From Pigoraptor chileana (taxonomy: Eukaryota; Opisthokonta; Filasterea), in NCBI GenBank assembly GCA_943704495.1, contig CALSCR010000595.1, positions 1 to 35,678 of the forward strand: a stretch of 35,678 nucleotides of DNA. Direction: 5' to 3'. Below the pieces are notes generated by a model. It saw nothing but the letters and a program-made list of their open reading frames with translations. It was not told where the DNA came from and made no database searches. Positions 21,153-32,903 of this stretch are shown here, piece by piece. The translations under genes were made by a program, and so were the position numbers. Positions within the stretch are counted from its first letter, which is position 1; the number at the start of each line of letters is the position of its first letter.

Positions 21153-22637
21153 CTAGAAAAAGGTCTGCTGCTGTGCGCCCCTAAACTGTTGCTGTTGCTG
21201 CTGCTGGGGAAATCCGGCGGGGCGCACACCCTGCGCCTGTCCGTATCCAGCAGGGAAGCCGCCAACAGCGCCTGCGGGCTGGCCATACACGCCACCAAAC
21301 GCAGCCTGCTGTCCATATCCAGCCGCACCGGGCTGTCCATACGCTGCGGCGGCAGGCTGGGCGAACGCGGCATAGTTGGCGGGTGCAAATCCGGCTGGCT
21401 GTGCGCCAAATCCCACGGGCTGTGCGCCAAATCCCACGGGCTGTGCGGCATACGGGGCCGCCTGGTATCCGACGGGGGCCGCGCCGGGAATGCGGGCGAC
21501 GGCGGCGGTGGGGCGGACACCGGGAGCACCTGCAGCATACGCGGGCTGGGCACCCGCAAAGCCAAAGGCAGGCTGCTGTGCCGCCGCCATGGGGACATAC
21601 GAGCCCTGCTTGTTGTCCGTGCGCGACGTGAGGCTCGTCGCATCCAGGTTGACAAGGCCTCCCGCGCTGCCAAGAAAGTTGCTCGTCTTCTGTGAAGTAT
21701 AAATGTCAAAGGCAGTGTGCGCTCAGTCACCCAGTACACAAGGTCAAAAACCACACAGGACGTCTCTGCCAACAGTTCATCCACACCAAACAGTAACCAC
21801 ACAAAGACACCAACCTGATCCTGTTGTGCCTTCTGCTGCTGCTGCTGCTGTTGTTGCGCCTGCTGCTGCGGGGTGGACTGAGCCGACAGCGGCTGGAGAG
21901 GCTCCATAAAGGGCGTTGCGTGGAGGGCATTCACGGGCGTAATGGGAGCAAAGGACGCCATCGGCACGGGCGCCGCGGCAACGGGAATGTGAACGGGCGC
22001 CGCGGCGGCAACGGGGCGGGCGGGTGAGTGCGTCGCAGCCTGAAAGTCGCCAAAGTCGGCGAAAGCGGCGACCGGGGCGGGGGCGGGGGCGGGCCGCTGC
22101 TGTTGCTGTGGTTGCTGGTGGAAGGGTGCCTCCGCTGCCTGGAAGTCGCTGAAGTCGTCTGCGCAAGTTGATTAAGAATATGTTGATACAACAAAGAGTG
22201 GCGTGGTTGAAAAGAATGAGTGTCAGTTGGGTGAGGGTATACGTGTATCTGTCACAATTCCCATGGGAGCAAACTCATCTCCCTAGAACTGAACCGCACA
22301 TTTTCATTCCACCATTCCAGACATTGTGACATTTGCCATCCCAAAGAGCACACCACAAAAGCACACTCGTTTACCAATTGTCATTTGCAATGCACTGCAA
22401 CGGAGCAATCCCTATTTTGCGCAACCCACCGTGCTTTGCGGGGGATGTGCCAAATGCATCAAAATTGAACGGCTGCGTCTGCTTCTGGGGAACGCTGCCA
22501 AAGTCCACGAGAGACGACTGTGGCTGCGTGCGCTGGGGGCTCGTAAACGCCGGCGTCGCCTGCTGTGCCTGCGGCTTGCTCTGGGGCGCCGCCCGGTAGG
22601 AGTCGTGCTCGCCACTCAGTCGCGACCTGCATTCAAA

Positions 22638-22689
<52 letters not shown>

Positions 22690-23891
22690 TGCATGCAAAT
22701 CAAGCAACACACGTCAGTATTGTTCAGTGGTAGTGTATTCGTAGGCGCACAGGCAGCTGTGTTCCGCGATGTAAATTAGGCCACTTTGGAGAAGTGGATG
22801 AACAAACTGAAGTGTGCACATACAAACAAACGCAAACAAACAAACTCAAACTCAAACACAAACACAAAACACAAACATAAATACGCACACCACAAAAATA
22901 CAATACATTGAGGCCAACCTGTCGTGAGAGCCCGCAGAAGGGTCGTCGCGGAAGGGCGTGCGGTTTGAAGACTGCGTGGGACGCTCTTCGCTTCCCTCGT
23001 CATTGTACGGCCGGCGAATGGAGCTTGGCTCATCGTCGTATGTGCCCCTGTAGCCGCCGTCATCGTCTGCGGACAACACAGACACACAACCACACACACA
23101 CACACACACACACACACAAGGGGCATTGACATACAACAGCAATGTCAGCCAGTATGCCACAGAACACAATGATTCGGTATAGAACGACAATTGCGATAAC
23201 TGCTGCTGCAGGAACCCAGTTGGCACGATTCCCCACGATTTCCAACGCCAATGTACTTGTCCTTGTTCTTCTTTGCGCGCGTACGCTCGTCGCGGAGGCG
23301 GTCGTCATCCTGGATGAGGTTGACGAGGTCCTTTGCCTTGTGCCGGACTGCATGCGTGTGCATGTGAGTGGATGTGAGTGGGGGTGCATGTTTTGGTTAG
23401 TGTGGTTTACGGTAGAGAGCTTTAAATCGACTGAAGCGAGAACATAGGTATGAGTTTGAAGTAGATCCAGACGCAGATTAGATCCTCGAGCACAAAAACT
23501 GCGTCTACGCCCGAACACACGGATAATTTTCGCATACCCAACGACACACACACATGAATAACATATCATGTGTTTCACAATGAGAAATGACCTTCTTTCA
23601 CGGTTCGGTCTCGCATCAGGATGTCCAACACCAACCACACGCACTCAGACACATGCACACGCTAGGCCCAGACAATAAGATGCACATAAATACACATGTA
23701 AAAGCATGGACAGGGTAAGCGTCCCGACACGCACCGTTGAGTCCCTGATCCTTCTGCTGTTCGTCCACAAACTTGAAGCTCTCAAGGTTGCGAATGTCAT
23801 ACACATGGTCACGCGCATCCTCGACAACGCGCTCAGAGCCGTTCTTCAGCAAGTAGTCGAGCAGCAGCAGCGACTGTGGGGGCGTTCACAG

Positions 23892-23934
<43 letters not shown>

Positions 23935-24715
23935 GCAGAGTAGCCAAGGTTATTGCTCCACTCAAACCCGAAAAAAGCGAGCTGTCGGTCGGATGTACGA
24001 TGCATGAGGAAATAGGACAGACCACATACAGTTGGCTACTTCGAGACATGGGTTACAGGGAAGCAACACTGCACCGCGACAATCACTGATCGTGCCCAGC
24101 CCACACAAACCTTGTAAATGACCCTCCATGCCTTCTCCTTGAGCATACGCTTCCACAGCATGTTCATAATCTCGGGAAACTCCTGGTAGTTGTACGACAG
24201 CTTGGCCAGGTCCGCCATCTGCGTACCAGATGGCCCCCACGCCTCCGTGTTGGTCGCATCGCGCACCTTCTTCTCGATTTCAGAGTAGTTCATGACCACA
24301 GCGGCCCTGCAACGCGCAAAACACACACACGCAAACAAATCGAACGGAGAGGAAGAAGATTGCAGGGCACGGTGGGGCAGCGGCGACGAAGATTCATGGA
24401 AATTCAAGGTCATTCAAACCAAACAGGATTTTGAACGGCCAGCCAATATGTCACAGTCGGCTTCCACACAAATGACACGGCATTTCTCGAGGTCACTTCC
24501 AACACGATGTCCACAGCGACACATCCGTATTTCGCAATACGCCCACGCGTCGAGAATCACAACCGACACACAACACACAAACACACACACGCACACGCAC
24601 ACGCACACGCACACGCACTCAAACGCAGACACACAATGACCAAAAGCACAAGGTTCGTTTGTGCGGCGCTATAAGATTGGTACACATTGTTCATGAGCCT
24701 GTTCGCCTGCCACAT
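21153..24715 (-). CDS. epsinR/CLINT1/Ent3-type ENTH-domain clathrin adaptor
   Basis: Exons (minus): 24715-24684, 24306-24111, 23873-23735, 23347-23237, 23066-22919, 22626-22430, 22158-21815, 21689-21153; 567 aa. The ENTH domain binds phosphoinositides and inserts an N-terminal amphipathic helix. This one follows epsinR (TGN/endosome), not plasma-membrane epsin: VVMNYSEIEKKVRDAT, WGPSG, FPEIMNMLWKRMLKEK, KNGSERVVEDARDHVYDIR, DQQKDQGLN-type core, DDDRLRDER, KKNKDKYIG. Exon 1 gives MWQANRLMNNV, exactly the length expected before VVMNYSE. The tail has DF-type motifs (DDFSDFQ, FADFGDFQ, LVDFGSV) suited to the AP-1/GGA gamma-ear, a Gln stretch, and a C-terminal GFGAQP/GYGQ-rich region. No ubiquitin-interacting motif or NPF is seen. 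The exon 4 donor (23236) is chosen by phase; a GC donor 16 nt earlier is possible. Confidence 0.93.
22640..22686. repeat. (CA)n microsatellite in an epsinR intron
   Basis: About 46 bp, immediately beside the acceptor-proximal end of intron 22918-22627; it is TG on the sense strand. Confidence 0.97.
23895..23932. repeat. (CA)n microsatellite in an epsinR intron
   Basis: Lies just inside the acceptor end of intron 24110-23874. Shorter relatives sit at 23092-23118 and about 24573-24617 in other introns of the gene, all TG in the sense direction. Confidence 0.97.
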
Positions 24716-26587
24716 TCTCGAAACGGCGACCGCGCGCCCGCACACACCCGACTGAGTACTGTTCAAAGAGTCTGCAATAAGGAAGCGTCAGATAATAAGA
24801 ACCTAAGAGATGCAGTCTCAGCAAAACCGCACCGTCGATATATCGCATCCCATAAATAACACTAACAGGGCCAAGTCGCAGCGGCACAGTTTGGCGTGTG
24901 AGAGTCGGCGCTTGGGTATTACAGAGACGCTTTCGGAGAATAATCGGCCGATTGAGTCTGCTTCTCGTCGCAATTTCTAAGCGGACAGGGGCGGCGGGTT
25001 ATGCAAAAGAAGAGAAGGATGCGAACCTTTTTGAAATTTCGCACAACTGGAATGTGCGACTTTCCGAAGTCAACAAAGGCGGCTCGCAAAAAGATAAATA
25101 GTCAGTGAAGCAAATGCACTCATGAGCAGAATGCCTCCTTGAACAGAAACAGCTGACTGCGTGAACTGCGGCTGTCCTCACTTTCAAGTTGCCTCACAGT
25201 ACTCTTGCACAGGGCTCAAGTTGCAGGATGCGCGGCAACGGTCTCTGGATGGGCTGCAGAGGACTGCGGACGATGGATGGCAGAGATGGATGCATGCAAG
25301 AAGGAGGATGCATCGGGGATGCCCTGCACGGATGCTTGCTGCGCCAAAGCCAAAAAAGAGTGACCACAAAACCCAAAACATCCAACCGGCGGCTGTCGGT
25401 CACTGCCCTGGTGAATTTATGTATAGCCTTCTCCATACTAACCAATATGAAACTACTAAAGTCTGACGCAGCTCGTTGAATTGACGAGGAACTCGGGTGC
25501 TTTTTGATTGGCTTTCTCAGTTTAAATTTGAATATTGTACTTATTGAGGATTCTTCAAAGTCAAAATTGAGTGGGTGGCGCCTGTACATTCAGCGGCATA
25601 GTTTATGGAGTGCGTCTTTGTCTCTCCAAGAAGCAGTATTCAAGAGAAGTGGGTTGTGCTTCGCGTTATGTTCAGTACCTAAGTTGATTTGAGGATACTT
25701 TGAGACTGACATCTTTGTGGGCTTGCAGATTAGATTTGCACATGGAGGATTTGTCAACCGTGGCCGCGTACAGAGACCCTGGTAGCCGAAGCTCGCAAAC
25801 ATCATGTACGCTTAGAAGATTACGAATCAGTTATGCCTTATGACCTTACTTCTTCTCTAAACCAGATTTATTCATGAGACTTCACGTCAAATATCTTGAT
25901 CTTCACTTGTCAGTTTGTCAATTATCAATGTATTTCAAGCGACTCAGTGGACCATTCATTGTACAATCCCTGTCATACAGAGCTAGTGCCTGATGTGTCT
26001 CTAATTTGCTGATCAATGCCACGCCAACCCTTACTCAAGGGTATGTGCCGATTATCGCTTCTCGCAGTGCATGTCAGAGCCTTGACTGCAATGAGTCACG
26101 AGTGTCACCAGAGTATATGGTCAGTGCTGAGCGAATCCGCCACGAGTGAGCTGATTTCAGAACGGCAGAAAGTGCACTCATGTGAGTGGCAAGAATGCAA
26201 CTGCTCCTCTGTCCATGTGCGCAACCAGCAATCACTCAACTCTATTGCAGATTCAATGGACCATTGCTCATTTGTTGTCCGCATAAAACGTGCATCCCAA
26301 AAATAGTAAGCAGTTTCCTAAAATGGAAATATCACCATCTGATTCATGTGACGTCAGCTCAGTTGGGTCTTCTGAAAAACACACACACACACACACACAA
26401 CTTGTACTCTTCATTAACACACAGAACAACTTTCAAATCAAAAATCATTCATACGTTCAACACAATCTCGATTACAAACCTTTGACATACAAACGCGTAA
26501 AACAAAAGGCACTGAGCAAGCAAGACAGGCATCTGCCCTTTTTCTTTATTCCCACACCTGCCGTGCCGTCGTGAGGCCATTGCAAAG
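24716..26587. other. 1.9-kb divergent intergenic region (epsinR / BAR-SH3-I/LWEQ)
   Basis: Shared upstream region of two divergent endocytosis-related genes. It is more AT-rich than coding sequence. I find a GGATG/GATGGATGCATGC-rich patch (about 25240-25325) and a short (CA)n (26384-26399). ORFs such as 25161-25466 and 25194-25589 overlap on opposite strands, lack family features and splice-consistent continuations, and look like chance. A small non-coding gene cannot be excluded by eye. Confidence 0.5.
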
Positions 26588-29490
26588 ATGAGCAAGCGCA
26601 TGAAGAACACAAAGCATTACTTGTCCAAGCGCATTGCGCAATTGGGACAGACAGTGGGACAGAATCTCGGTACCCGCAAAGAGTCGGGGCTTCCCATCGA
26701 CTACTCTCTCCTTGAAGATGTGAGTGTGTGATATGTACTGCAGATTGGTTGCATTAGCTTTTGAAAACCGTGCGATGAACGTATTGGTGCTATAGTTGCC
26801 TGCATAAGCTGACACTCTGACTAATTCTCGACATTGTTACGGCATCTCTTGACTGCAGGTCACGAAAAAGATGCAGGTCAACTACAAGGATGTTATTGAA
26901 AAGACGGAAAAATACTTTCGTCCGGAGACGACCGCCCGCATTCGTCGCGCGGTGATGGACTCGGTAAACGTAGCCAATCTGAAAGAGGTGGAGGAGTCGC
27001 GCCTCGGTCGTCTGGGCAATGCAATGGTCAAGACTGGTAACGATTTCCGCGCGCAAACAACGCTTGGGTCATCGTTCCTTTTGGCGGGAGAGATGGAGCT
27101 TGAGATTGCGCGGTCGTTTCTCATTTTCGAAAACACTGCCGAAAAGAAGTTTGTGGATCCTCTGGACGAATTTCTCAAGGACAATCTCGACCAACTTCTA
27201 TCCAAGATCAAGAAGGTGCAGTCGGATCGCCTGTACCTTGCGGCGCAGAAGCACAAGGAGGACAAGGTCGTTCGCGACATGAAGAACTACGACCCGTCGA
27301 TCATCAAGCATGCGCAGGAGAAGACGGCCGCACTCGAGCAGAAGCTGGAGGCGGAGCTGTCCGTGGCGGAGGAGCAGATGCGCCGACTGCTGTACGAGCT
27401 TGAGGACACGCAGCTCGAGGTTCTTGTGGATCTGCTCAAAGCACAGGCGCAGTTCTTTCTCCACGGATACGAGACAATATGTGGAGTGCTTACCAACATA
27501 GCCGACAAGACATCGCGGCCGATCGAATCCATTCTTGGCAACACACGCACACAGGGCAGCGGACTTACAAAAGCGCGCGCGCTATACGATTACACTGCCG
27601 CCAATGAGGACGAAATCTCGTTCAGTGCCGGCGATATTATCATGATCACGAATACAGGTGCGTTGTGGTGGCTGTGCAACTGTGTGCTCCTCTGTGCAAT
27701 GGAATTTTTTGGAGTGGTGTGTTGGTGTTGTATGGGCGTGCACTGTTATTAACCTTATCATCATCTTGCGTCTTTTGCGTCGGGCGTGCGCAGACACCGG
27801 CGAGGAGGGCTGGGTCGAGGGCGTCATCAACGGATACTCTGGCCTTCTCCCGTCGCAATACATCGAGCCCCTTTCCGCAGATTCGCTTGCACAACAGACA
27901 ACAAACATTGGCGGGACTTCCCAACCCGGCCCTGCGCCGCTACCCGAAGAAGTGGAGACGCCAAGCTATGGCGGCGGCGACGACGACACTTACGAGTCAA
28001 TTGACGCCGTCAGGGCGAACATGCGCAACAAGTCACCGGGGCCTGCACCGCCTGCCCGCGTGTCAATCCCGACAGTGGAGGTTGTGGCGCCGGAAGTGCA
28101 GCAGGCCGCTCTGTTGCAGGGGCAGCTTGATAGGTCGCACGAGGCTGCGCTGCGCCGAATGAACGCTGCACTCGACGATCTTCTCCAGGCGTCGGTGCAG
28201 TCGCAGTCGCCGCAGTTCGCCGTCAACAGCGACGGGTTTGAGCAGTGCAACGACCAGGTCATCAGTGCCGCGCAGGAAATGGTCGGCGTCGCAAAGGCGC
28301 TTGTCGTCGCTGGGAAGGGCACGCCGGAGCAGCTCGTCAAGGCGATGGACGCTGCCGTCGACGCCATTGCAAAGCTCACCGGCGACGTCAAGTGGGACGC
28401 ACACTGCATTCCCGAGGCGTCTGACCGCGCGGCGCTGTTCCTTTCTGCGAAGGGCCTGCTGCAGGCGCTGATGGCGCTTGTCGATGCTTCACACCGGGCG
28501 AGTGGGAAGGATGCGGCCACTGCGGACGCGACGCTGAAGCCCCACCAGAAGGCTATGATCGGCGCCATCTCCAACGTCCTCGACTCGCTCACAAAGATTG
28601 CAGACAATGTTCGCAAGCCAAAGGAGGTGGACCCGATGGAGGCGGAACTTGCGGAAGTAGCGCGCGCAATTGCCCTTGCCGAGCAGCAGCTGAGCGGCAT
28701 TCGCCAGAACGCAGAGGCGACCGGCATCCACCTCCCCGACGTCCACGAGGCGCTTGTGTCGGATGCACAGCGCCTCGCACAGTCGGCGTCATTGCTGATG
28801 CGCGCGGCCTCCGAGGCGCAGCAGTCGATCAAGGCTGCCGGCGGGAACGTCGTCTCTGGGGAAGGTGCGTACTACAAGGACGGCACGTGGGCGCAGGGGC
28901 TCATATCTGCGGCAAAGGCCGTCGCCGCTGGCATGTCGGATGTGGTTTCCGCGGCAAACAATACTGTGACCCATGGCGCCGACCCCATATCCGCCGTTGC
29001 CGCCGCCAAGGCTATTGCGGCCGCCACGGCGCAGCTCGTGTATTCGTCCGCGACAAAGAACCCCGACCGCCGCACCCAGGACCAGCTCGCTTCCGCCGGC
29101 CGCAACGTCACTGCCGCAACTGACGCCCTCGTGTCGTCTGTCGACCGCCGCCGCAATGCCGACGCGGAGTCTGCGGGATATCCCGAGCGGGATCTGTCCC
29201 TTGCCGAACGCCGAGCACGTGAGCTGGAGGCCCAGACGCACGTGCTCAAAATGGAGCGCGAGCTTGAAAGCGCACGCACGAATCTTGCAGATGTTCGCAA
29301 AGCGAAGTACGCCGGGGCGGGAAGTGCCGCCACTTCCAATCAGGCGCCGCCACCGGCCGCAGCGCAGCCATCGAACACATCAGCGCCGGCATTGCCTCCC
29401 CCGCAAGTGCAGCGGTCCCCGTCGCCCGTTCCACCGCCGGCTGCCGAGGACGACGAGCTCATGGCCCGCCTCCGTCGATTGCGCGAATAG
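26588..29490 (+). CDS. BAR-SH3-I/LWEQ (talin/HIP1-like) membrane-actin linker
   Basis: Exons: 26588-26719, 26859-27657, 27794-29490; 875 aa. Order: an N-terminal BAR domain (about 1-265; basic helical start MSKRMKNTKHYLSKR, long amphipathic helices, EEQMRRLLYELEDTQ) that should dimerise and sense or bend membranes; an SH3 domain split by intron 2 (about 283-338: ALYDYTAANEDEISFSAGD, then GWVEGVINGYSGLLPSQYIE); a linker; a long Ala-rich helical region (429-590); an I/LWEQ (THATCH) F-actin-binding module (about 590-800) with WAQGLISAAKAVAAGMSDVV and KAIAAATAQLV; the terminal helix KMERELESARTNLADVRKA typical of Sla2/HIP1R; and a Pro-rich tail that an SH3 could bind. No ANTH or FERM domain is present. 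Inferred role: couples curved endocytic membrane to actin. It diverges from the ENTH adaptor gene. Confidence 0.95.
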
Positions 29491-30439
29491 TCAAGACTGG
29501 CTGACGTGACTGAGTGGGACTAGGTGGCAGTTGTCGGCTGTGTCGAGCTCCCTATGTGTATAAATTGTAGAAATTCTGTTATTCTTTCGCTGCGTTTAGA
29601 AAATTGGACATATGTCTTACGTTTGCATCGACTGTCTAATACTGAATTGTGTTTCCATCTGTCATTAAAAACAAATGCATAGTTCTTTAAAATAGACACA
29701 TTTTGATGTGCTGTTATTTTGGATATTTATAATATTTTGCGGACCGAAGTTAACGCACCCAATATGCACTTTGCATTCATGTATGAATGAGAGGGACCTC
29801 AGCTGCTAGTTAGTGACAACTGACAGCCCGGCGAGAGTCCGGCGACACGACTGAAAATTTTGATATTCCTGTCCATTGCCGGCAGTCGCAATTAAATTTA
29901 ACATCTATGAACATAGTACGACGGCACTCCCGAAATACGGCTGCTGTACATGGACTGAGCAAAATGGGTTGTTTTAACATTTTAAATATTTTAATCAACT
30001 GAGCCGGCTGATGTTCAAAAGTGCAGTGACGCATGGCTTTTATTCCCGCTAGCTAACGGGATCAGTACCAGTTGCACTTGAGACGGAGATACGTCCGGAC
30101 TGGCAAGGTGCTGCCAGTATTTTAGATGTACACAAGTCTGGGATTTAATAGACCAAAAACAAAAAACTGGCAATAGGAATGTATTCATTATGGTGTTTGT
30201 GGGGTGTTTGGGGGCGGCAGGACTGCCTTGCCTGAAAGTACGTCAACGTCACCGAGGCGTGTGACCCAACATTCAGCAGAGGGCAATAATTCATCTGCTG
30301 GAGGACATGGCAGCAGCTGCATCCCGTGAACAACAAGGCACGTCGCATGCGATGCCGCACACCCCAGACAGTCACACTGCACGCACGACTGTCATGAACT
30401 CGTCTGCTCTGACTCCGGGACACGAAAGACACTTCCGAC
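29491..30439. other. intergenic, 3' flanks of converging genes
   Basis: AT-rich relative to the rest of the window. It holds the 3' UTRs of the BAR-SH3-I/LWEQ gene and of the unrecognised minus-strand gene. I see no supported exon, RNA gene or repeat. Confidence 0.6.
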
Positions 30440-32903
30440 TCAATTTTGACGCCCAATGCCGGCGATTCCGTGTGCGTTAGAGCCGATATCTTGCAGGCCG
30501 GTGAGAATGCGCAGATTGGATGCCGTCAATGCCCTCCGCGCCTTGCCGTATAGGCGTTGCGGTTTCGCCTTGCGGTCGCCTCCTAGGGTCAGCCACGCGG
30601 TTGCCGGCGGGACTGCGGCGGGCGCGAGTTGCAGCGAATACACAACCTCATCGGCGAACTGCCGCATATGCATACCAATGAAATTGCCAGTGAGTCTCAG
30701 AGTGTCGGTGACAGATGTTGGGAATGACAGCTAGGTCGCAAGAGACACTGGGCAAAATCATACCTGAACCCGCCTTGGCGTAATGCCAGTCGGTGGTGCA
30801 GCGTTGAAGGTTTTAACAATGGACGACGGCGCCCCGCCCCCCGCGAGGCCATGAGGCTGACGGGTGCGCTCAGACGGACGACGAGCAGGACTGTCGCACC
30901 CGCGCGTGGATTGCGCGCTGCCCCTGACCGTCACATGGTGCAATGGCAAGCGAGACATCCCCACACGTTTCCCAGTCCTTGTCGGGCAGTGGGCGCGTGC
31001 ATTTTTCATTTGTGACACTGCCGCAACCCCGAAATCCTCGTAGACAAAGTCGAAAACCTTCATGTTGTTGGCACGTTCCAACTTGACGCCGCTTTGACCA
31101 GCGCTGATTGACAGAGGCGAGTGAGAGGACGACGGCCGCGAAGTGCGGGGGGTCTGCACGCGAGGGGGATTGAGTGTCGCAGTGGACGCGATTCCACGCA
31201 GCTTATCGGTGGGAGAAGGACTCGCATGGATTTGCGGAGTTGGTTTTGGACTGATCCGGGGCACAGAAGCGGGCGTCCGCGCCTCTTTCTCACATTCAAT
31301 GTCCAGCGAAACTTCAGCATATTGCAATTGCTCACTCAAGTTCGTCTCAATATCTTCGTCCATGTTGCGTGCCTGGAGAGGCCGCTTCCGAATGGCGCCG
31401 AGAACAAGCGTGGCCGTTCCTCGACGCCCTGCATACGGGGCAAGGTCCTCACACTCGGGCGAATCGGAGAAGTCAATGGATGCTAGACTTTCAGGGGACA
31501 TATCGTCATCGTAGTTCGCAGGCGCAGCACTTGGAGACCGCGATGAGTCGGTCGCCATGTTCAAAAGCGTTGCTGCGGCAACGTGTGATGCCGTGGACGA
31601 CGCATTCGGACTGTTGAGTGTCGAGGCCATCGCATCATATTCGACGCCATCAGGGCTCATAATACTGTCGGCGTTGTCCATACCAGACTCAGCCTCATTG
31701 ACCGAATCACCACCCTCATAAGACAACTCTGTATCGGACGCGTCGTCATGGGAATGTCCCGCCACACTCTCGCTCCACACGCCCGGCGTATGAGAATACT
31801 CAGGGAGATATGCCGCCTGTTCGTGAGTCGCAGAGGCGTCACAATCATCCACACACGGGTCCTGGAATGCGTCCACAGTGCCTTCGGTGGCAAACGCCAT
31901 CATCTGGATGGCTCCAAATAGGTCGGCGGCGGGCGTGCCATGAGCGGACGCTGCGCACAGGGCAGACGGACCCGCGAGGCTCGGCGATGCGTGCGACGCA
32001 AGACTGCCAACCGACAGCGGATTCAGCATTGTCATTGCCCCAGGACGCTTTCCATTGACGTGCAGTAGTGTCGAGTGTATGTTGGCAAGGCCTGCAGAAG
32101 TGGCCGACGCGAATGCAGAGGAGCCGATATCGATGTATTCGGCGAGAATTTGCCTCGCACGGGCGCCAGACACAAGCAAGTGGAACGACGGCGCGACGGC
32201 AAGTGAACCCCAGTCGATATCCAAGTCTCCCTCCCCACCGACAATGCATGCGCGCAGGTGATGGACGATACAATCCCAACACTCACGGTCGCGCGTTCCC
32301 GAGTGAATCTGTCCCCCGAGAAGGCCGCGATCCACGCCGACGTGGCGTCCGAATACGTCGGTGGCAGCATTAGCCACCAGTTCTCTCCAACCAAAGGAGC
32401 CTCCAGTAGCGGCGTGGTATGTGGCAGTAGCGGCTGCGTGGATGCATCTTTGAGACGTTGTGGGCGTTGCAAGAAAATCCGCAAACTCGGCGACTTTAAT
32501 CTCGGCGTCGATACAGTCTCGAAGGCACGTGAACAAGGCATTGACTACGGCGACTGACAGGGGATCCAGAGCAGCGGGGGCGGGCTGATCCACTTGACTC
32601 GTGAGCAAAAATGTTGCGCGGAGAAGGGAGATGACCTTTATGTTTACATTAACGTCGTTGAATTCTGCGTCCTGTAATGTGTGCAGTCGAAAATTTGTCA
32701 CAAACACGGCCACTCAAATCGCACGATCAACTGGCAGACAGGTCAGTCTGACTGAGGGGCGGCAAAGCATCACTGACTTCGCCTGGTTTCATGCTTGATG
32801 CGCAGTCAGCCGTCCATATGTCGCATCCATGCTGCACGAGCGCATCCCAGAGGACTTTCTCGTGACTTGTCATCGAGCGACGACCAACTGGACTGTCCCA
32901 CAT
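30440..32903 (-). CDS. unrecognised protein, Ser/Pro-rich
   Basis: Model (minus): 32903-32778, 32671-30764, 30658-30440; 750 aa, all phase 0. The start MWDSPVGRRSMTSHEK fits a short first exon; the large exon has no ATG at its own 5' end (a stop lies just upstream of its first GTG). I recognise no family. The N-terminal third is mixed helical (VISLLRATFLLTSQVD, ARARQILAEYIDI). The centre is acidic and Ser/Asp-rich. The C-terminal part is rich in SP/TP sites (SPKPTPQ, RVQTPRTSRP) with a more ordered patch, VFDFVYEDFGVAAVSQMKNA. The last exon (FADEVVYSLQLAP onwards) is basic. Intron 2 is either 30763-30659 (105 nt, preferred) or 30763-30731 (33 nt, adding 24 residues). The SP/TP density suggests a phosphoprotein; nothing firmer. 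Confidence 0.6.

Noticed and set aside
25161-25805. Several 60-130 aa ORFs on both strands between the epsinR and BAR-SH3-I/LWEQ genes
   Set aside because: They overlap each other on opposite strands, lack recognisable domains, and no splice-consistent extension was found.
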